Of a DNA stretch of 37,072 nt, positions 27,062 to 35,124 are shown piece by piece. The stretch's first letter is position 1, and every line of letters begins with the position of its first letter. Location: NCBI GenBank assembly GCA_027452025.1, contig DAIDHI010000006.1:1-37072 (forward strand), read 5' to 3'. A program made the translations under genes and the position numbers. The DNA is from Elusimicrobiota bacterium. Lineage in GTDB: Bacteria > Elusimicrobiota > Elusimicrobia > UBA1565 > UBA9628. The notes under the pieces were generated by a model. The model saw only the letters and a program-made list of their open reading frames with translations, made no database searches and had not been told where the DNA came from.

Positions 27062-27067
27062 TAAAAT
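27062..27067 (+). promoter_or_regulatory. -10 candidate 8 bases before cdsA
   Basis: TAAAAT ends 8 bases before the cdsA ATG, in the only uppS-cdsA gap (46 bases). It may be an internal leaderless promoter within the long run; a -35 is not obvious. Confidence 0.4.
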
Positions 27068-27075
27068 ACCGGCTA

Positions 27076-27855
27076 ATGCTTTTGCCCCGCATCCTGACCG
27101 CGATCATCGGGATTCCCTTGCTGCTCTTCCTCATCCACTGGGGCGGCTATTCCTTCGCCGCCTTCATCGTGGCGATCGCGGCCCTATCCCTATATGAATA
27201 CGGAACGATCCTCGCGATCGGGGGCAAGCCGAGCCAGCGCGTCCTGGCCGTGGTCGCCGGCGCCGCCTTGGCGGCCGCCCAGGCCCTGAAGTTCCCCATC
27301 GGGGCGGCCGTCGCCGCCGTCCTGGCGGCCGTGCTGCTGCGGGAGATGTTCAGCCGCCAGCACTCCCTGGAGCGAATCGCCTACACCCTCGTCGGGGTAC
27401 TCGCTCTCGGCTGGATGCCGGCGCATCTGGCGTCGCTGCGGGACATGCGGCCATGGGGCGAGCGCTTGACGCTGATGCTCTTCGTGTCGATATGGGTCAT
27501 GGATATCGCCGCCTACGCGGCGGGCCGCGCCCTCGGCCGCCGTCCATTGGCCAGTCAACTCTCCCCCAAGAAGACCTGGGAAGGGGCGATCGCCGGCTTT
27601 GCCGCGGCCTCGGCCAGCGTCTTCGCCTTCCGGGCCTTGTCGCCGGGCATGCTGTCCTTGCCGATGGCCGCAGTCCTCGCCGCCTCCATCGGGGTCTGCG
27701 GCCAGCTCTCGGATCTGGCGGAGTCGCTGATCAAGCGCGCCGTGGGGGTCAAGGACTCGAGCGCGATGCTGCCGGGCCACGGCGGCGTCATGGACCGCTT
27801 CGATTCCTTCATCCTGGCCGCGCCCATCGTCTACTATTGCCTGGTCCTCCTATGA
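27076..27855 (+). CDS. cdsA: Phosphatidate cytidylyltransferase (CDP-diacylglycerol synthase)
   Basis: A 259-residue inner-membrane enzyme that makes CDP-diacylglycerol for phospholipid synthesis. About seven or eight hydrophobic helices span residues 8-255. The family signature near the C-terminus is complete: Ser-Leu-Ile-Lys-Arg-Ala-Val-Gly-Val-Lys-Asp, then Leu-Pro-Gly-His-Gly-Gly-Val-Met-Asp-Arg (about 214-238). The start is set at the ATG 27076, which gives a clean first helix. The stop overlaps the dxr ATG. Confidence 0.97.
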   Translation: MLLPRILTAIIGIPLLLFLIHWGGYSFAAFIVAIAALSLYEYGTILAIGGKPSQRVLAVVAGAALAAAQALKFPIGAAVAAVLAAVLLREMFSRQHSLERIAYTLVGVLALGWMPAHLASLRDMRPWGERLTLMLFVSIWVMDIAAYAAGRALGRRPLASQLSPKKTWEGAIAGFAAASASVFAFRALSPGMLSLPMAAVLAASIGVCGQLSDLAESLIKRAVGVKDSSAMLPGHGGVMDRFDSFILAAPIVYYCLVLL

Positions 27856-29033
27856 AACGAATCGCCATCCTCGGCTCGACGGGCTCGATCGGCGTCAACG
27901 CCCTCAACGTCGCGCGCGAGATGCCGGAACACTTTCAGGTCGTCGGCCTCGCCGCCCATTCCGACCTCGACGGCCTGGCGCGGCAGGCGCACGACTTTAG
28001 CCCAAAGCTGGTCTCTCTCTTCGACGCCGAGGCCGCCGCGCGCCTGAAGACGCGGGTCAACGGCGGCGCGCGCCATTTGGCTCCCGGAGTCGAAGGACTC
28101 GTCGAGATGGCCTCGCACCCGGACGTCGACGTCGTGCTCACCAGCCTCGTCGGCGGCGTGGGCTTCGCGCCGCTTTTGGCGGCGCTGCGCGCGGGCAAGA
28201 CGGTCGCCCTGGCCAACAAGGAGCCCATGGTCATGGCCGGAGCGCAGTTCATGCGCGAGGCGCAGCGGTGGGAGGCGCGGATCATTCCGGTCGACTCCGA
28301 ACCTTCGGCGATCTTCCAGTGCGTGCAGGGCCATCGCCCCGGCAAGGCCGCGGGCGACCTTTCGGCGTTCATCAAGCGCGTGTTTTTGACCGCCTCCGGC
28401 GGAGCCTTCTACAGGCACAAGGGCTCCCTCGAAAAGGTGACGGTGGCGCAGGCCCTGAAGCACCCGACTTGGAGCATGGGGCGCAAGATCACCATCGATT
28501 GCGCCACCCTCATGAACAAGGGCTTCGAGGCCATCGAGATCATGAACCTCTTCAGCCTCAAGCGCGAGCAGGTGGAGATCGTGATTCACCCGCAATCGGT
28601 CATCCACTCGGGCGTCGAGTTCTCCGACGGCTCGGTCCTCGCGCAGATGTCCCCCCCCGATATGAGGCTGCCGATCCAGTACGCGATGACCTATCCCGAG
28701 CGCACCATCCGAGTCATCGAGCCGCTGGATCTTTTCAAGGTGGGCGAGCTGACGTTTCGCCGCCCCGATTTTCGCCGCTTCCCCTGCCTGGCCCTGGCGA
28801 CGGCGGCGGCCAAGACCGGCGGCGGGATGCCGGCGGTGCTCAACGCCTCCGACGAGGTCGCCGTGGAGCGCTTCGTCGCGGGCCGCATCCGTTTCACCGA
28901 CATCGCGCGCGTCGTCGAAAGGACGATGAAGGCCTACAAGCCGTCCGGGGGCCTGCCGACGTTCGGCGAAGTCGTGGAGATCGACCAGTGGGCCCGCCGC
29001 AAGGCCGAGGAAGTCTGCGAGGAGCTGTCCTAA
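27852..29033 (+). CDS. dxr: 1-deoxy-D-xylulose 5-phosphate reductoisomerase
   Basis: A 393-residue enzyme of the MEP isoprenoid pathway, which converts DXP to MEP with NADPH. The N-terminal Gly-Ser-Thr-Gly-Ser-Ile-Gly (8-14) is the NADPH-binding loop. Leu-Ala-Asn-Lys-Glu (120-124) and the metal-binding Asp148-Ser-Glu150 in Val-Asp-Ser-Glu-Pro-Ser-Ala are present. So are Met-Asn-Lys-Gly-Phe-Glu and His-Pro-Gln-Ser-x-Ile-His-Ser. It feeds the isoprenoid precursors used by UppS two genes upstream. The ATG overlaps the cdsA stop. Confidence 0.98.
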   Translation: MKRIAILGSTGSIGVNALNVAREMPEHFQVVGLAAHSDLDGLARQAHDFSPKLVSLFDAEAAARLKTRVNGGARHLAPGVEGLVEMASHPDVDVVLTSLVGGVGFAPLLAALRAGKTVALANKEPMVMAGAQFMREAQRWEARIIPVDSEPSAIFQCVQGHRPGKAAGDLSAFIKRVFLTASGGAFYRHKGSLEKVTVAQALKHPTWSMGRKITIDCATLMNKGFEAIEIMNLFSLKREQVEIVIHPQSVIHSGVEFSDGSVLAQMSPPDMRLPIQYAMTYPERTIRVIEPLDLFKVGELTFRRPDFRRFPCLALATAAAKTGGGMPAVLNASDEVAVERFVAGRIRFTDIARVVERTMKAYKPSGGLPTFGEVVEIDQWARRKAEEVCEELS

Positions 29034-29034
29034 A

Positions 29035-30129
29035 ATGATCCAACATCTCCAGTCCCTGGGCGCCGTCATACTGACTTTCGGGATGGTCATCTTCCTGCAC
29101 GAGTCCGGGCATTTCTTCGTCTGCCGCTGGCTTGGCGTGCGCGTGGAGAAGTTCGCCTTCGGCTTCGGCCCCGAGCTCGTGGGATTTACGGGCCGCAGCG
29201 GCACGCGCTTCGCCGTCTGCGCGCTGCCTCTCGGCGGCTTCGTCAAGCCGGCGGGCGAGGAGATAGAGAGCAGCACCGGGCAGCCCGACGAGTACTTCGG
29301 CCAGTCCTGGAACCGGCGCCTGGCCATCGTGGCGGCGGGCCCGGTCATGAACTATCTCCTGGCCTTCGCCTTGTTTTCGGGAGTCGTGTATTTCAAGGGG
29401 ATGCCCGAGGCCGGAACGCAAACCCGCATCGGCAATCTGATGGTCGGCTACCCCGCCGACGCGGCGGGCCTTCAGCTTGGAGACACCATCACGTCCGTCG
29501 ACGGCAAGCCCGTCGCGACGTGGAACGAGCTCGCCGAGAGCATCCACAAGCGCCCCGACAAGCGCGTGGAGCTGACCGTCAAGCACGACGGGGCGATGCG
29601 GACCGTCGATCTCGTCACCAAGAAGGACGAGGCGACCGGCAACGGCGTCATCGGCATCATGCCCGAGCCGGTCTACCAGCCCGTCGGCATCGGCAGGGCC
29701 CTCAAGGAGGGCGCCGCGCAGTGCTACTCCTACACCGTCTTCAACGTCAAGGTCATCGCCGAGAAGATCGCCCATCACGAGCGTCCCGACCTCGCCGGGC
29801 CGGTCGGCATCGTGCAGATGGTCAGCCGGGCGGCTCACTCCGGCGCCGAGGACCTGGTCTTCCTCATCGGCGTCATTTCGGTGGCGATCGGCTTCTTCAA
29901 CATCCTGCCCGTGCCTCTTCTCGACGGCGGCCACGCGGCGATGTTCATTTGGGAAGGCCTGTCGGGGCGCAAGCTGACCAAGGAGGCCGTGGCCACGGCC
30001 AACGGCATCGGCATCGCCTTGCTCGTTTCCCTTCTCGTCTTCGCCACGTATAACGACGTTCTCCGCATCCGCACCGAGCACGAGCTGCACGAGAAGGCGG
30101 CCGCGCAGCAGCAGGAGCATCGCCCATGA
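29035..30129 (+). CDS. rseP: Site-2 intramembrane metalloprotease RseP
   Basis: A 364-residue S2P-family zinc protease of the inner membrane. The HExxH motif is His22-Glu-Ser-Gly-His26 in the first membrane helix. Then comes Leu-Pro-Leu-Gly-Gly-Phe-Val-Lys near 64-71, a single PDZ domain (about 125-215) with Gly-Leu-Gln-Leu-Gly-Asp-x-Ile, and the third zinc ligand in Asn-Ile-Leu-Pro-Val-Pro-Leu-Leu-Asp-Gly-Gly-His (about 288-299). E. coli RseP has two PDZ domains; this has one, as in many other phyla. In relatives it cleaves anti-sigma factors and signal-peptide remnants. The ATG lies one base after the dxr stop, with GAGGAG upstream; the stop overlaps the proS start. Confidence 0.97.
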   Translation: MIQHLQSLGAVILTFGMVIFLHESGHFFVCRWLGVRVEKFAFGFGPELVGFTGRSGTRFAVCALPLGGFVKPAGEEIESSTGQPDEYFGQSWNRRLAIVAAGPVMNYLLAFALFSGVVYFKGMPEAGTQTRIGNLMVGYPADAAGLQLGDTITSVDGKPVATWNELAESIHKRPDKRVELTVKHDGAMRTVDLVTKKDEATGNGVIGIMPEPVYQPVGIGRALKEGAAQCYSYTVFNVKVIAEKIAHHERPDLAGPVGIVQMVSRAAHSGAEDLVFLIGVISVAIGFFNILPVPLLDGGHAAMFIWEGLSGRKLTKEAVATANGIGIALLVSLLVFATYNDVLRIRTEHELHEKAAAQQQEHRP

Positions 30130-31691
30130 AGCCGGCTCAGGCCCAGCGTCAGCAGCCGGCGACGGCGCGCGACGGGCTGACGCCCCGCGCCCAGGATTAC
30201 GCGCAGTGGTACCTAGACGTCATCCGCCGAGGAGAGCTCGCGGAGCACTCGGTGGTGCGCGGCTGCATGGTCATCAGGCCCCACGGCTACGCCATCTGGG
30301 AGCGCATGCAGCGGGAGCTCGACGACCGCTTCAAGGCCACGGGCCACGTCAACGCCTACTTCCCGCTGTTCATCCCTCTCTCCTACCTCGCCAAGGAAGA
30401 GCAGCACGCGGCGGGCTTCGCCAAGGAGTGCGCCGTGGTCACGCACCACCGGCTCAAGTCCAAGGACGGGAAGGTGGTCGTCGATCCGGAGTCGGAGCTG
30501 GAGGAGCCGCTGATCGTGCGGCCGACGAGCGAGACGGTCATCTGGGCGCAGTACAAGAATTGGATCCAGAGCTACCGCGACCTTCCGCTGCTCATCAACC
30601 AGTGGGCCAATGTCGTGCGCTGGGAGATGCGCACGCGCCTGTTTTTGAGAACGGCCGAGTTCCTTTGGCAGGAAGGCCACACCGCCCACGCGACGGAAGC
30701 CGAAGCCTTGGAAGAAACGAGGCGGATGCTCGAGGTCTACGCCGACTTCTCCGAGAACGTCATGGCCGTGCCGGTGATCAAGGGCCGCAAGACCCCCGGA
30801 GAGCGCTTCGCCGGCGCCGTCGACACGCAATGCATCGAGGGCATGATGCAGGACGGCAAAGCCCTGCAGATGGGCACCAGCCACTATCTCGGGCAGAACT
30901 TTTCCAAGAGCGCGGACGTGAAGTTCCTCAACAAGGAAGGCAAGCTCGAGTACGTCTACGCCACCAGCTGGGGCGTGAGCACCCGCCTCGTCGGCGCGCT
31001 CATCATGACGCATTCCGACGACAGCGGCCTGGTCCTGCCGCCCAGGCTTGCGCCGGTCCAGGTCGTGATCGTGCCGATCCACAAGACCGAGGAAGAGCGC
31101 GCCAAGACCGTGGAAGAGGGCCGGCGCGTGGCCGAGGAGCTCAAGGCCAAGGGCATCTCGGTGCGCCTCGACGACCGGGAGGGGATCATGCCCGGCGCGA
31201 AATACTACGAGTGGGAGGCCAAAGGGGTTCCGTTGCGCGTAGAGGTCGGCCCCAAGGACCTCGAGAAAGGCTCGCTGTGCCTAGTCCGCCGTTTCGTAGC
31301 TGAGAAGCCGGGCGAGACGCCCGAGGAGGCCCGCAAGCGGCGCAAGACGTTTTTGCCGCGCGCCGAAGCGCTGGCGGGGATCGCGCCCGCGCTTTCCTTG
31401 ATGCAGTCGGAGCTTCTTGAGCGCGCCCGTGCCCTGCTCGCCTCGCGCACGCGCGTCATCGACAGCCTCGAGGACTTCGAGCGCTTCTTCAAGGACGAGG
31501 GCGGAGGCTTCGCTTGGGTGCACTGGGCCGGCGGCGCGGCGGAGGAAGACGAGATGTCCAAGCGCTTCGAAACGACCGTGCGCTGCATCCCCTTCCCCGA
31601 CCAGATTCCCGAGGCGGCCCGCGGCGCGGGAGCCTGCATCCTCACCGGCCGGCCGTCGACGCAGCGCGTGCTGATGGCCAAGGCCTACTAG
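30126..31691 (+). CDS. proS: Prolyl-tRNA synthetase, archaeal/eukaryal type
   Basis: A 521-residue class II synthetase that charges tRNA-Pro. It lacks the editing insertion of the long bacterial type and has the extra C-terminal domain ending in Lys-Ala-Tyr, as in the archaeal/eukaryal (ProS type 3) form. Class II elements are visible: Pro-Thr-Ser-Glu-Thr near residues 132-136 and Arg-Thr-Ala-Glu-Phe-Leu-Trp-Gln-Glu-Gly-His-Thr near 175-186. Thr-Ser-Trp-Gly-Val-Ser-Thr-Arg is near 280. This type is known in scattered bacteria. The ATG overlaps the rseP stop as ATGA, with AGGAG about 9 bases upstream. Confidence 0.97.
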   Translation: MKPAQAQRQQPATARDGLTPRAQDYAQWYLDVIRRGELAEHSVVRGCMVIRPHGYAIWERMQRELDDRFKATGHVNAYFPLFIPLSYLAKEEQHAAGFAKECAVVTHHRLKSKDGKVVVDPESELEEPLIVRPTSETVIWAQYKNWIQSYRDLPLLINQWANVVRWEMRTRLFLRTAEFLWQEGHTAHATEAEALEETRRMLEVYADFSENVMAVPVIKGRKTPGERFAGAVDTQCIEGMMQDGKALQMGTSHYLGQNFSKSADVKFLNKEGKLEYVYATSWGVSTRLVGALIMTHSDDSGLVLPPRLAPVQVVIVPIHKTEEERAKTVEEGRRVAEELKAKGISVRLDDREGIMPGAKYYEWEAKGVPLRVEVGPKDLEKGSLCLVRRFVAEKPGETPEEARKRRKTFLPRAEALAGIAPALSLMQSELLERARALLASRTRVIDSLEDFERFFKDEGGGFAWVHWAGGAAEEDEMSKRFETTVRCIPFPDQIPEAARGAGACILTGRPSTQRVLMAKAY

Positions 31692-31694
31692 GCC

Positions 31695-34550
31695 GTGAGC
31701 GAGCGGGCGCCGTCCGACGAGCTGCTGCGCACGATCCTCGCCCGCCTGCCCGACCTCGTCGTCAAGCTCGATCGCCGCGGGCGGGCGTCCTTCCTGAACC
31801 GCGACGCCAAGGCAATCCCCCCCCGGCAGGTCCACGGCGGCTGCGCCATCGACTTCGTCGATTCGGCATATCGCGGCGCCATGCGCCGCGCGCTGGCGCG
31901 GGTCTTCCGCAAGGGCCGCAGCGCCGAAGTCGAGGTCTTGGGAGTCGACGATTTCCGGGCGCAGCGCTGGTATCGAGTCCGCCTGGAGCCGGTCGTCTGG
32001 CGCCGAAAGGTCGAAGAGGCCATCGCCTATTTCGCCGATATCACGAGTCTCAAGAGCGCGCAAGAGGATCTGGCCCGCTCGCGCGAATCCTACCGGCTCC
32101 TATTCCACGCCAGTCCCATCCCGATGTGGCTGGTCGACCGAAAGACGCTGCGGTTCGTGGAGGTCAACGACGCCGCCCTGCGGCAGCTGGGCTACGCGCG
32201 TTCGGAGTTCTTGGGCAAGAGCGCCGGCGACATCCGCCCGCGCTCGGAGCTCCCGCGGCTGCGCCGGGCGGCGCGGAGCTGGGCGCGAGGGCTGCCCCCG
32301 CCCCGCGGCATCTGGACGTACCGGCGCAAGGACGGCAGCCTTTTCGAGGCGGAGGTCTCCACTCAGCGGATGACGATCGACGGCCGAGACTCGGTGCTCA
32401 TCATCGCGCAGGACGTTACGGAGCGCCGGCGGGCCGAGAAGGTGCTGGCGGAATCCCGCGAGTCCTACCGGCTGATCTTCGAGGCCAATCCCAACCCCAT
32501 GGTCGTCGCCGACCGCGCCACGTCCCGGTGGCTGGCCGTCAACGAGGCGGCGATCAGGCACTACGGCTACAGCCGGGAGCAATGGCTGAAAATGACGGCC
32601 GGCGACATCCATCCGCCGCAAGAGCGCGAGCGGCTCAAGCGCTACCGAATCGGCCGCGGCCTGGTCTCGCACGGCGTCTGGAAGCAGAGAAAGAAGGACG
32701 GGACGATCATCGACGTCGACATCACCACGAACTCGCTGCGATTCCAGGGACGCGACGCCATTATGGGGACGTTCCGGGACGTGACTTCCGAGCGCGCCGC
32801 CCTGGAGGCGTTCCGTCGGTCTCAGGAGTCCTATCGGCTCCTCTTCGACCGGCATCCCAACCCCATGATGGTCTGGGACCGCAAGACGTTTCGCTACATC
32901 GCCGTCAACGACGCCGCAGTGAGGCTTTACGGCTATTCCCGCGAGGAATGGCTGCGCAAGACGGTGTTCGATATCCGCCCCGCTTCCGAGCGCGCGCGCC
33001 TGCGCCGATATCTTCGCGCCTTGAGGCCCGGGCTGGCGGGCCACGGCGTCTGGAAGCACGTGACCAAGTCCGGAGCCGCCATCGAAGTGGATGTCTCGGG
33101 ACAGCCGGTGCTCTTCCAGGGACGGGACGCTTTCCTGCAGTCGGTGCGCGATATCACGGCGCGCCGCCGGGCGGAAGAAGGGCTCCGGCAGGCTCAGGAG
33201 TTCGACCGCATCCGCTTCGAGGCCAGTCCCCTGCCGATGTGGGTGACGGACCGCGACACGCTGCGATTCGACGGCGTCAATGACGCCGCGCTTAAGTTGT
33301 TCGGCTACTCGCGCGATCAATTCCTCAATCTGAGGCTTCCGGACATCCGGCTGGCGACCGACATCCCCGGGATGCTGCGCCGCATCAAGGCGTTCCCGCC
33401 GGGGATCCACGCGCGCGGTGTGCAGAGGTTCCGGCGAAAGGACGGTGCCGTCATCGAGCTCGACCTCTTTCTCCACGCCATGGAGCTGCATGGCCGGTCC
33501 ATCTTCCTCGCCATCGCCCGGGATGCGACGCGGGAGCGCCAGCTTCAAGCCCTCGAGCACCAGTTCTCCGAGATGTTCCAGTCCTCGCGCGACGGCCTGA
33601 ACTTCGTCGACATGACCGGCCGCATCAAGCAGGTCAACGACGCCTTTTGCCGGCTTCTCGGCTACCGTCGCGAGGAGCTCGTCGGGAAGCGCACCTTTTT
33701 GACTCTGACGCCGCCGGAATTCCACAAGCTGAACATGGACGCGCAAAAAAGGCTGCTGGACACTGGGGAGCCGGTCGAATACGAGAAGGAATATTTCCGC
33801 AAGGACGGGACGCGCGTGCCCGTCTCGTTGCGCAGCTTCCTGCTACGCGACGCGGACGGCCAGCCGGTCGGCACGGCCGCGATCGTGCGCGACATCAGCG
33901 AGCGCAAGCGCCTCGAGCGCGAGATCCTGGAGATCGGCGCCCGCGAACAGAGCCGCATCGGCCGGGAGCTCCACGACAGCCTCGGCCAGTATCTGACGGG
34001 CATCAGCTTCCTGGCGAAGTCCCTCAAGGTGCGTCTGGCCGGACAAAGCGCGGCGGAGACCCGCGCCGCGGAGCGCATCGCGCAGGCGGCCAGCGACGCC
34101 GTCGAGCAGGTTAAGGCTTTGGCCGCGGGCCTAGTGCCCGCCGAGCTGCTTTCCAACGGCCTTCCCGCGGCTCTGCGCGCCTTGTGCGCCCAGGCCGAAA
34201 AGACCCTCGGCTTGGATTGCGCTTTGAGCTGCCCAAAGCCCGTGGCCGGAATGGAAGACGCTTCCCTGCTGCACCTCTATCGCATCGCCCAGGAAGCGGT
34301 CAATAACGCCGCCAAGCACGCCGACGCGCGCACCGTGCGCGTGCACCTGCGCGAGGCCGATGGGCGAGTGATCCTCCAGGTCGTCGATGACGGCAAGGGC
34401 ATCCGCCGCGGCAAGCACCGGGGTCTGGGGCTCAAGATCATGGAGCATCGCGCCCGCATGCTCGGCGGGGCCTTCGAGGTCAAGCGCCGGCCGGGCGGCG
34501 GGACCGTCGTCGTCTGTAGCTCGCCCGTGGGCGGCGCGCCGGCTCGCTAG
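31695..34550 (+). CDS. Six-PAS sensor histidine kinase, NarL-type family
   Basis: A 951-residue sensor kinase. Six PAS units follow in tandem, starting near residues 12, 128, 253, 375, 499 and 623. The second to fifth open with similar Ser/Ala-Arg/Gln-Glu-Ser/Phe-Tyr/Asp-Arg blocks and contain Val-Asn-Asp/Glu-Ala-Ala plus a Gly-Tyr segment, so they probably arose by duplication. A HisKA_3-type dimerisation domain has the phospho-acceptor His760 in Gly-Arg-Glu-Leu-His-Asp-Ser-Leu-Gly-Gln. The ATPase domain follows, with Gln-Glu-Ala-Val-Asn-Asn-Ala-Ala-Lys-His near 865-874 and Asp-Asp-Gly-Lys-Gly near 898. No membrane helix or receiver domain is seen, so it should be cytoplasmic and phosphorylate a LuxR-type regulator not found here. 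The GTG start is 3 bases after proS. Confidence 0.93.
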   Translation: MSERAPSDELLRTILARLPDLVVKLDRRGRASFLNRDAKAIPPRQVHGGCAIDFVDSAYRGAMRRALARVFRKGRSAEVEVLGVDDFRAQRWYRVRLEPVVWRRKVEEAIAYFADITSLKSAQEDLARSRESYRLLFHASPIPMWLVDRKTLRFVEVNDAALRQLGYARSEFLGKSAGDIRPRSELPRLRRAARSWARGLPPPRGIWTYRRKDGSLFEAEVSTQRMTIDGRDSVLIIAQDVTERRRAEKVLAESRESYRLIFEANPNPMVVADRATSRWLAVNEAAIRHYGYSREQWLKMTAGDIHPPQERERLKRYRIGRGLVSHGVWKQRKKDGTIIDVDITTNSLRFQGRDAIMGTFRDVTSERAALEAFRRSQESYRLLFDRHPNPMMVWDRKTFRYIAVNDAAVRLYGYSREEWLRKTVFDIRPASERARLRRYLRALRPGLAGHGVWKHVTKSGAAIEVDVSGQPVLFQGRDAFLQSVRDITARRRAEEGLRQAQEFDRIRFEASPLPMWVTDRDTLRFDGVNDAALKLFGYSRDQFLNLRLPDIRLATDIPGMLRRIKAFPPGIHARGVQRFRRKDGAVIELDLFLHAMELHGRSIFLAIARDATRERQLQALEHQFSEMFQSSRDGLNFVDMTGRIKQVNDAFCRLLGYRREELVGKRTFLTLTPPEFHKLNMDAQKRLLDTGEPVEYEKEYFRKDGTRVPVSLRSFLLRDADGQPVGTAAIVRDISERKRLEREILEIGAREQSRIGRELHDSLGQYLTGISFLAKSLKVRLAGQSAAETRAAERIAQAASDAVEQVKALAAGLVPAELLSNGLPAALRALCAQAEKTLGLDCALSCPKPVAGMEDASLLHLYRIAQEAVNNAAKHADARTVRVHLREADGRVILQVVDDGKGIRRGKHRGLGLKIMEHRARMLGGAFEVKRRPGGGTVVVCSSPVGGAPAR

Positions 34551-34556
34551 GGTCGC

Positions 34557-34585
34557 TGGACAGCTTTCACCCCGTTTGCTATCAT
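34557..34585 (+). promoter_or_regulatory. Promoter of the rimP-nusA operon
   Basis: TGGACA (34557-34562), a 17-base spacer, then TATCAT (34580-34585), with an extended TGC just before the -10. Transcription should begin near 34592, giving a leader of about 63 bases that contains the terminator at 34611-34640. Confidence 0.75.
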
Positions 34586-34610
34586 AAGTTCGCCGGTCGG
34601 TGCGTTTGCG

Positions 34611-34640
34611 AAAAGTGGCGGTCGTCGCGCCACTTTTTTT
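34611..34640 (+). terminator. Intrinsic terminator in the rimP-nusA leader (attenuator candidate)
   Basis: AAAAGTGGCG and CGCCACTTTT form a 10-base-pair stem over a 7-base loop, ending in seven consecutive T (34634-34640). It sits downstream of the rimP promoter and 15 bases before the rimP ATG. It may simply end read-through from the kinase gene, but it would also stop transcripts started at the local promoter unless relieved. Confidence 0.8.
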
Positions 34641-34654
34641 ATTGATTTTTTTCT

Positions 34655-35110
34655 ATGGATTCCAAGCAATTAGAAGGCCTGATCAGCCCCCTCCTGGAGC
34701 AGGAGGGCGCCGAGCTCGTGGATCTCAGGTACGCCAAGGAGGGCCCGCGCTGGGTCTTGCGCGTCTTCATCGACAAGCCCCAGGGCGTGACTGTCGACGA
34801 CTGCGCCTATTTTTCGGACCGCATCGGGGGCCTGCTGGACGCCAACTCAGCCATCGAGCGGTCCTACGTGCTCGAAGTCTCCTCTCCGGGCATGGATCGC
34901 GTGCTCAAAAAAGAGAAGGATTTCCTGCGCTTCGCCGGCCGGGCCGTCAAGCTGCGGCTCAAGGCTCCGGAGCAGGGGCAGCGCAATTTCCAAGGACGCC
35001 TCGTCGGGTTTCGCGACGGCAAAGTCGTCGTCGACCTGGGCGCGGGCGAGCGCGGGTTCGAGCCGGACCTCATAGAAGAGGCGCGGCTGGACTACGCGGC
35101 GGACATTTGA
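34655..35110 (+). CDS. rimP: Ribosome maturation factor RimP
   Basis: A 151-residue factor for 30S subunit maturation. It has an N-terminal alpha/beta domain with Leu-Glu-Gln-Glu-Gly-Ala-Glu-Leu-Val-Asp and Leu-Arg-Val-Phe-Ile-Asp-Lys. The Tyr-Val-Leu-Glu-Val-Ser-Ser-Pro-Gly-Met-Asp-Arg segment near residues 70-81 is the strongest family mark. An SH3-like C-terminus follows. The ATG at 34655 is preceded by a T-rich stretch with no ribosome binding site at all. rimP-nusA-infB is the standard bacterial order. Confidence 0.96.
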   Translation: MDSKQLEGLISPLLEQEGAELVDLRYAKEGPRWVLRVFIDKPQGVTVDDCAYFSDRIGGLLDANSAIERSYVLEVSSPGMDRVLKKEKDFLRFAGRAVKLRLKAPEQGQRNFQGRLVGFRDGKVVVDLGAGERGFEPDLIEEARLDYAADI

Positions 35111-35124
35111 CCACCGAGGGTGCC

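Noticed and set aside
34600..35124. Long open frame starting at 34600 with a hydrophobic N-terminus that runs into nusA
   Set aside because: It overlaps the whole of rimP in another frame and starts upstream of the terminator. NusA family sequence begins only at the ATG 35125, so the upstream part is an accidental extension.
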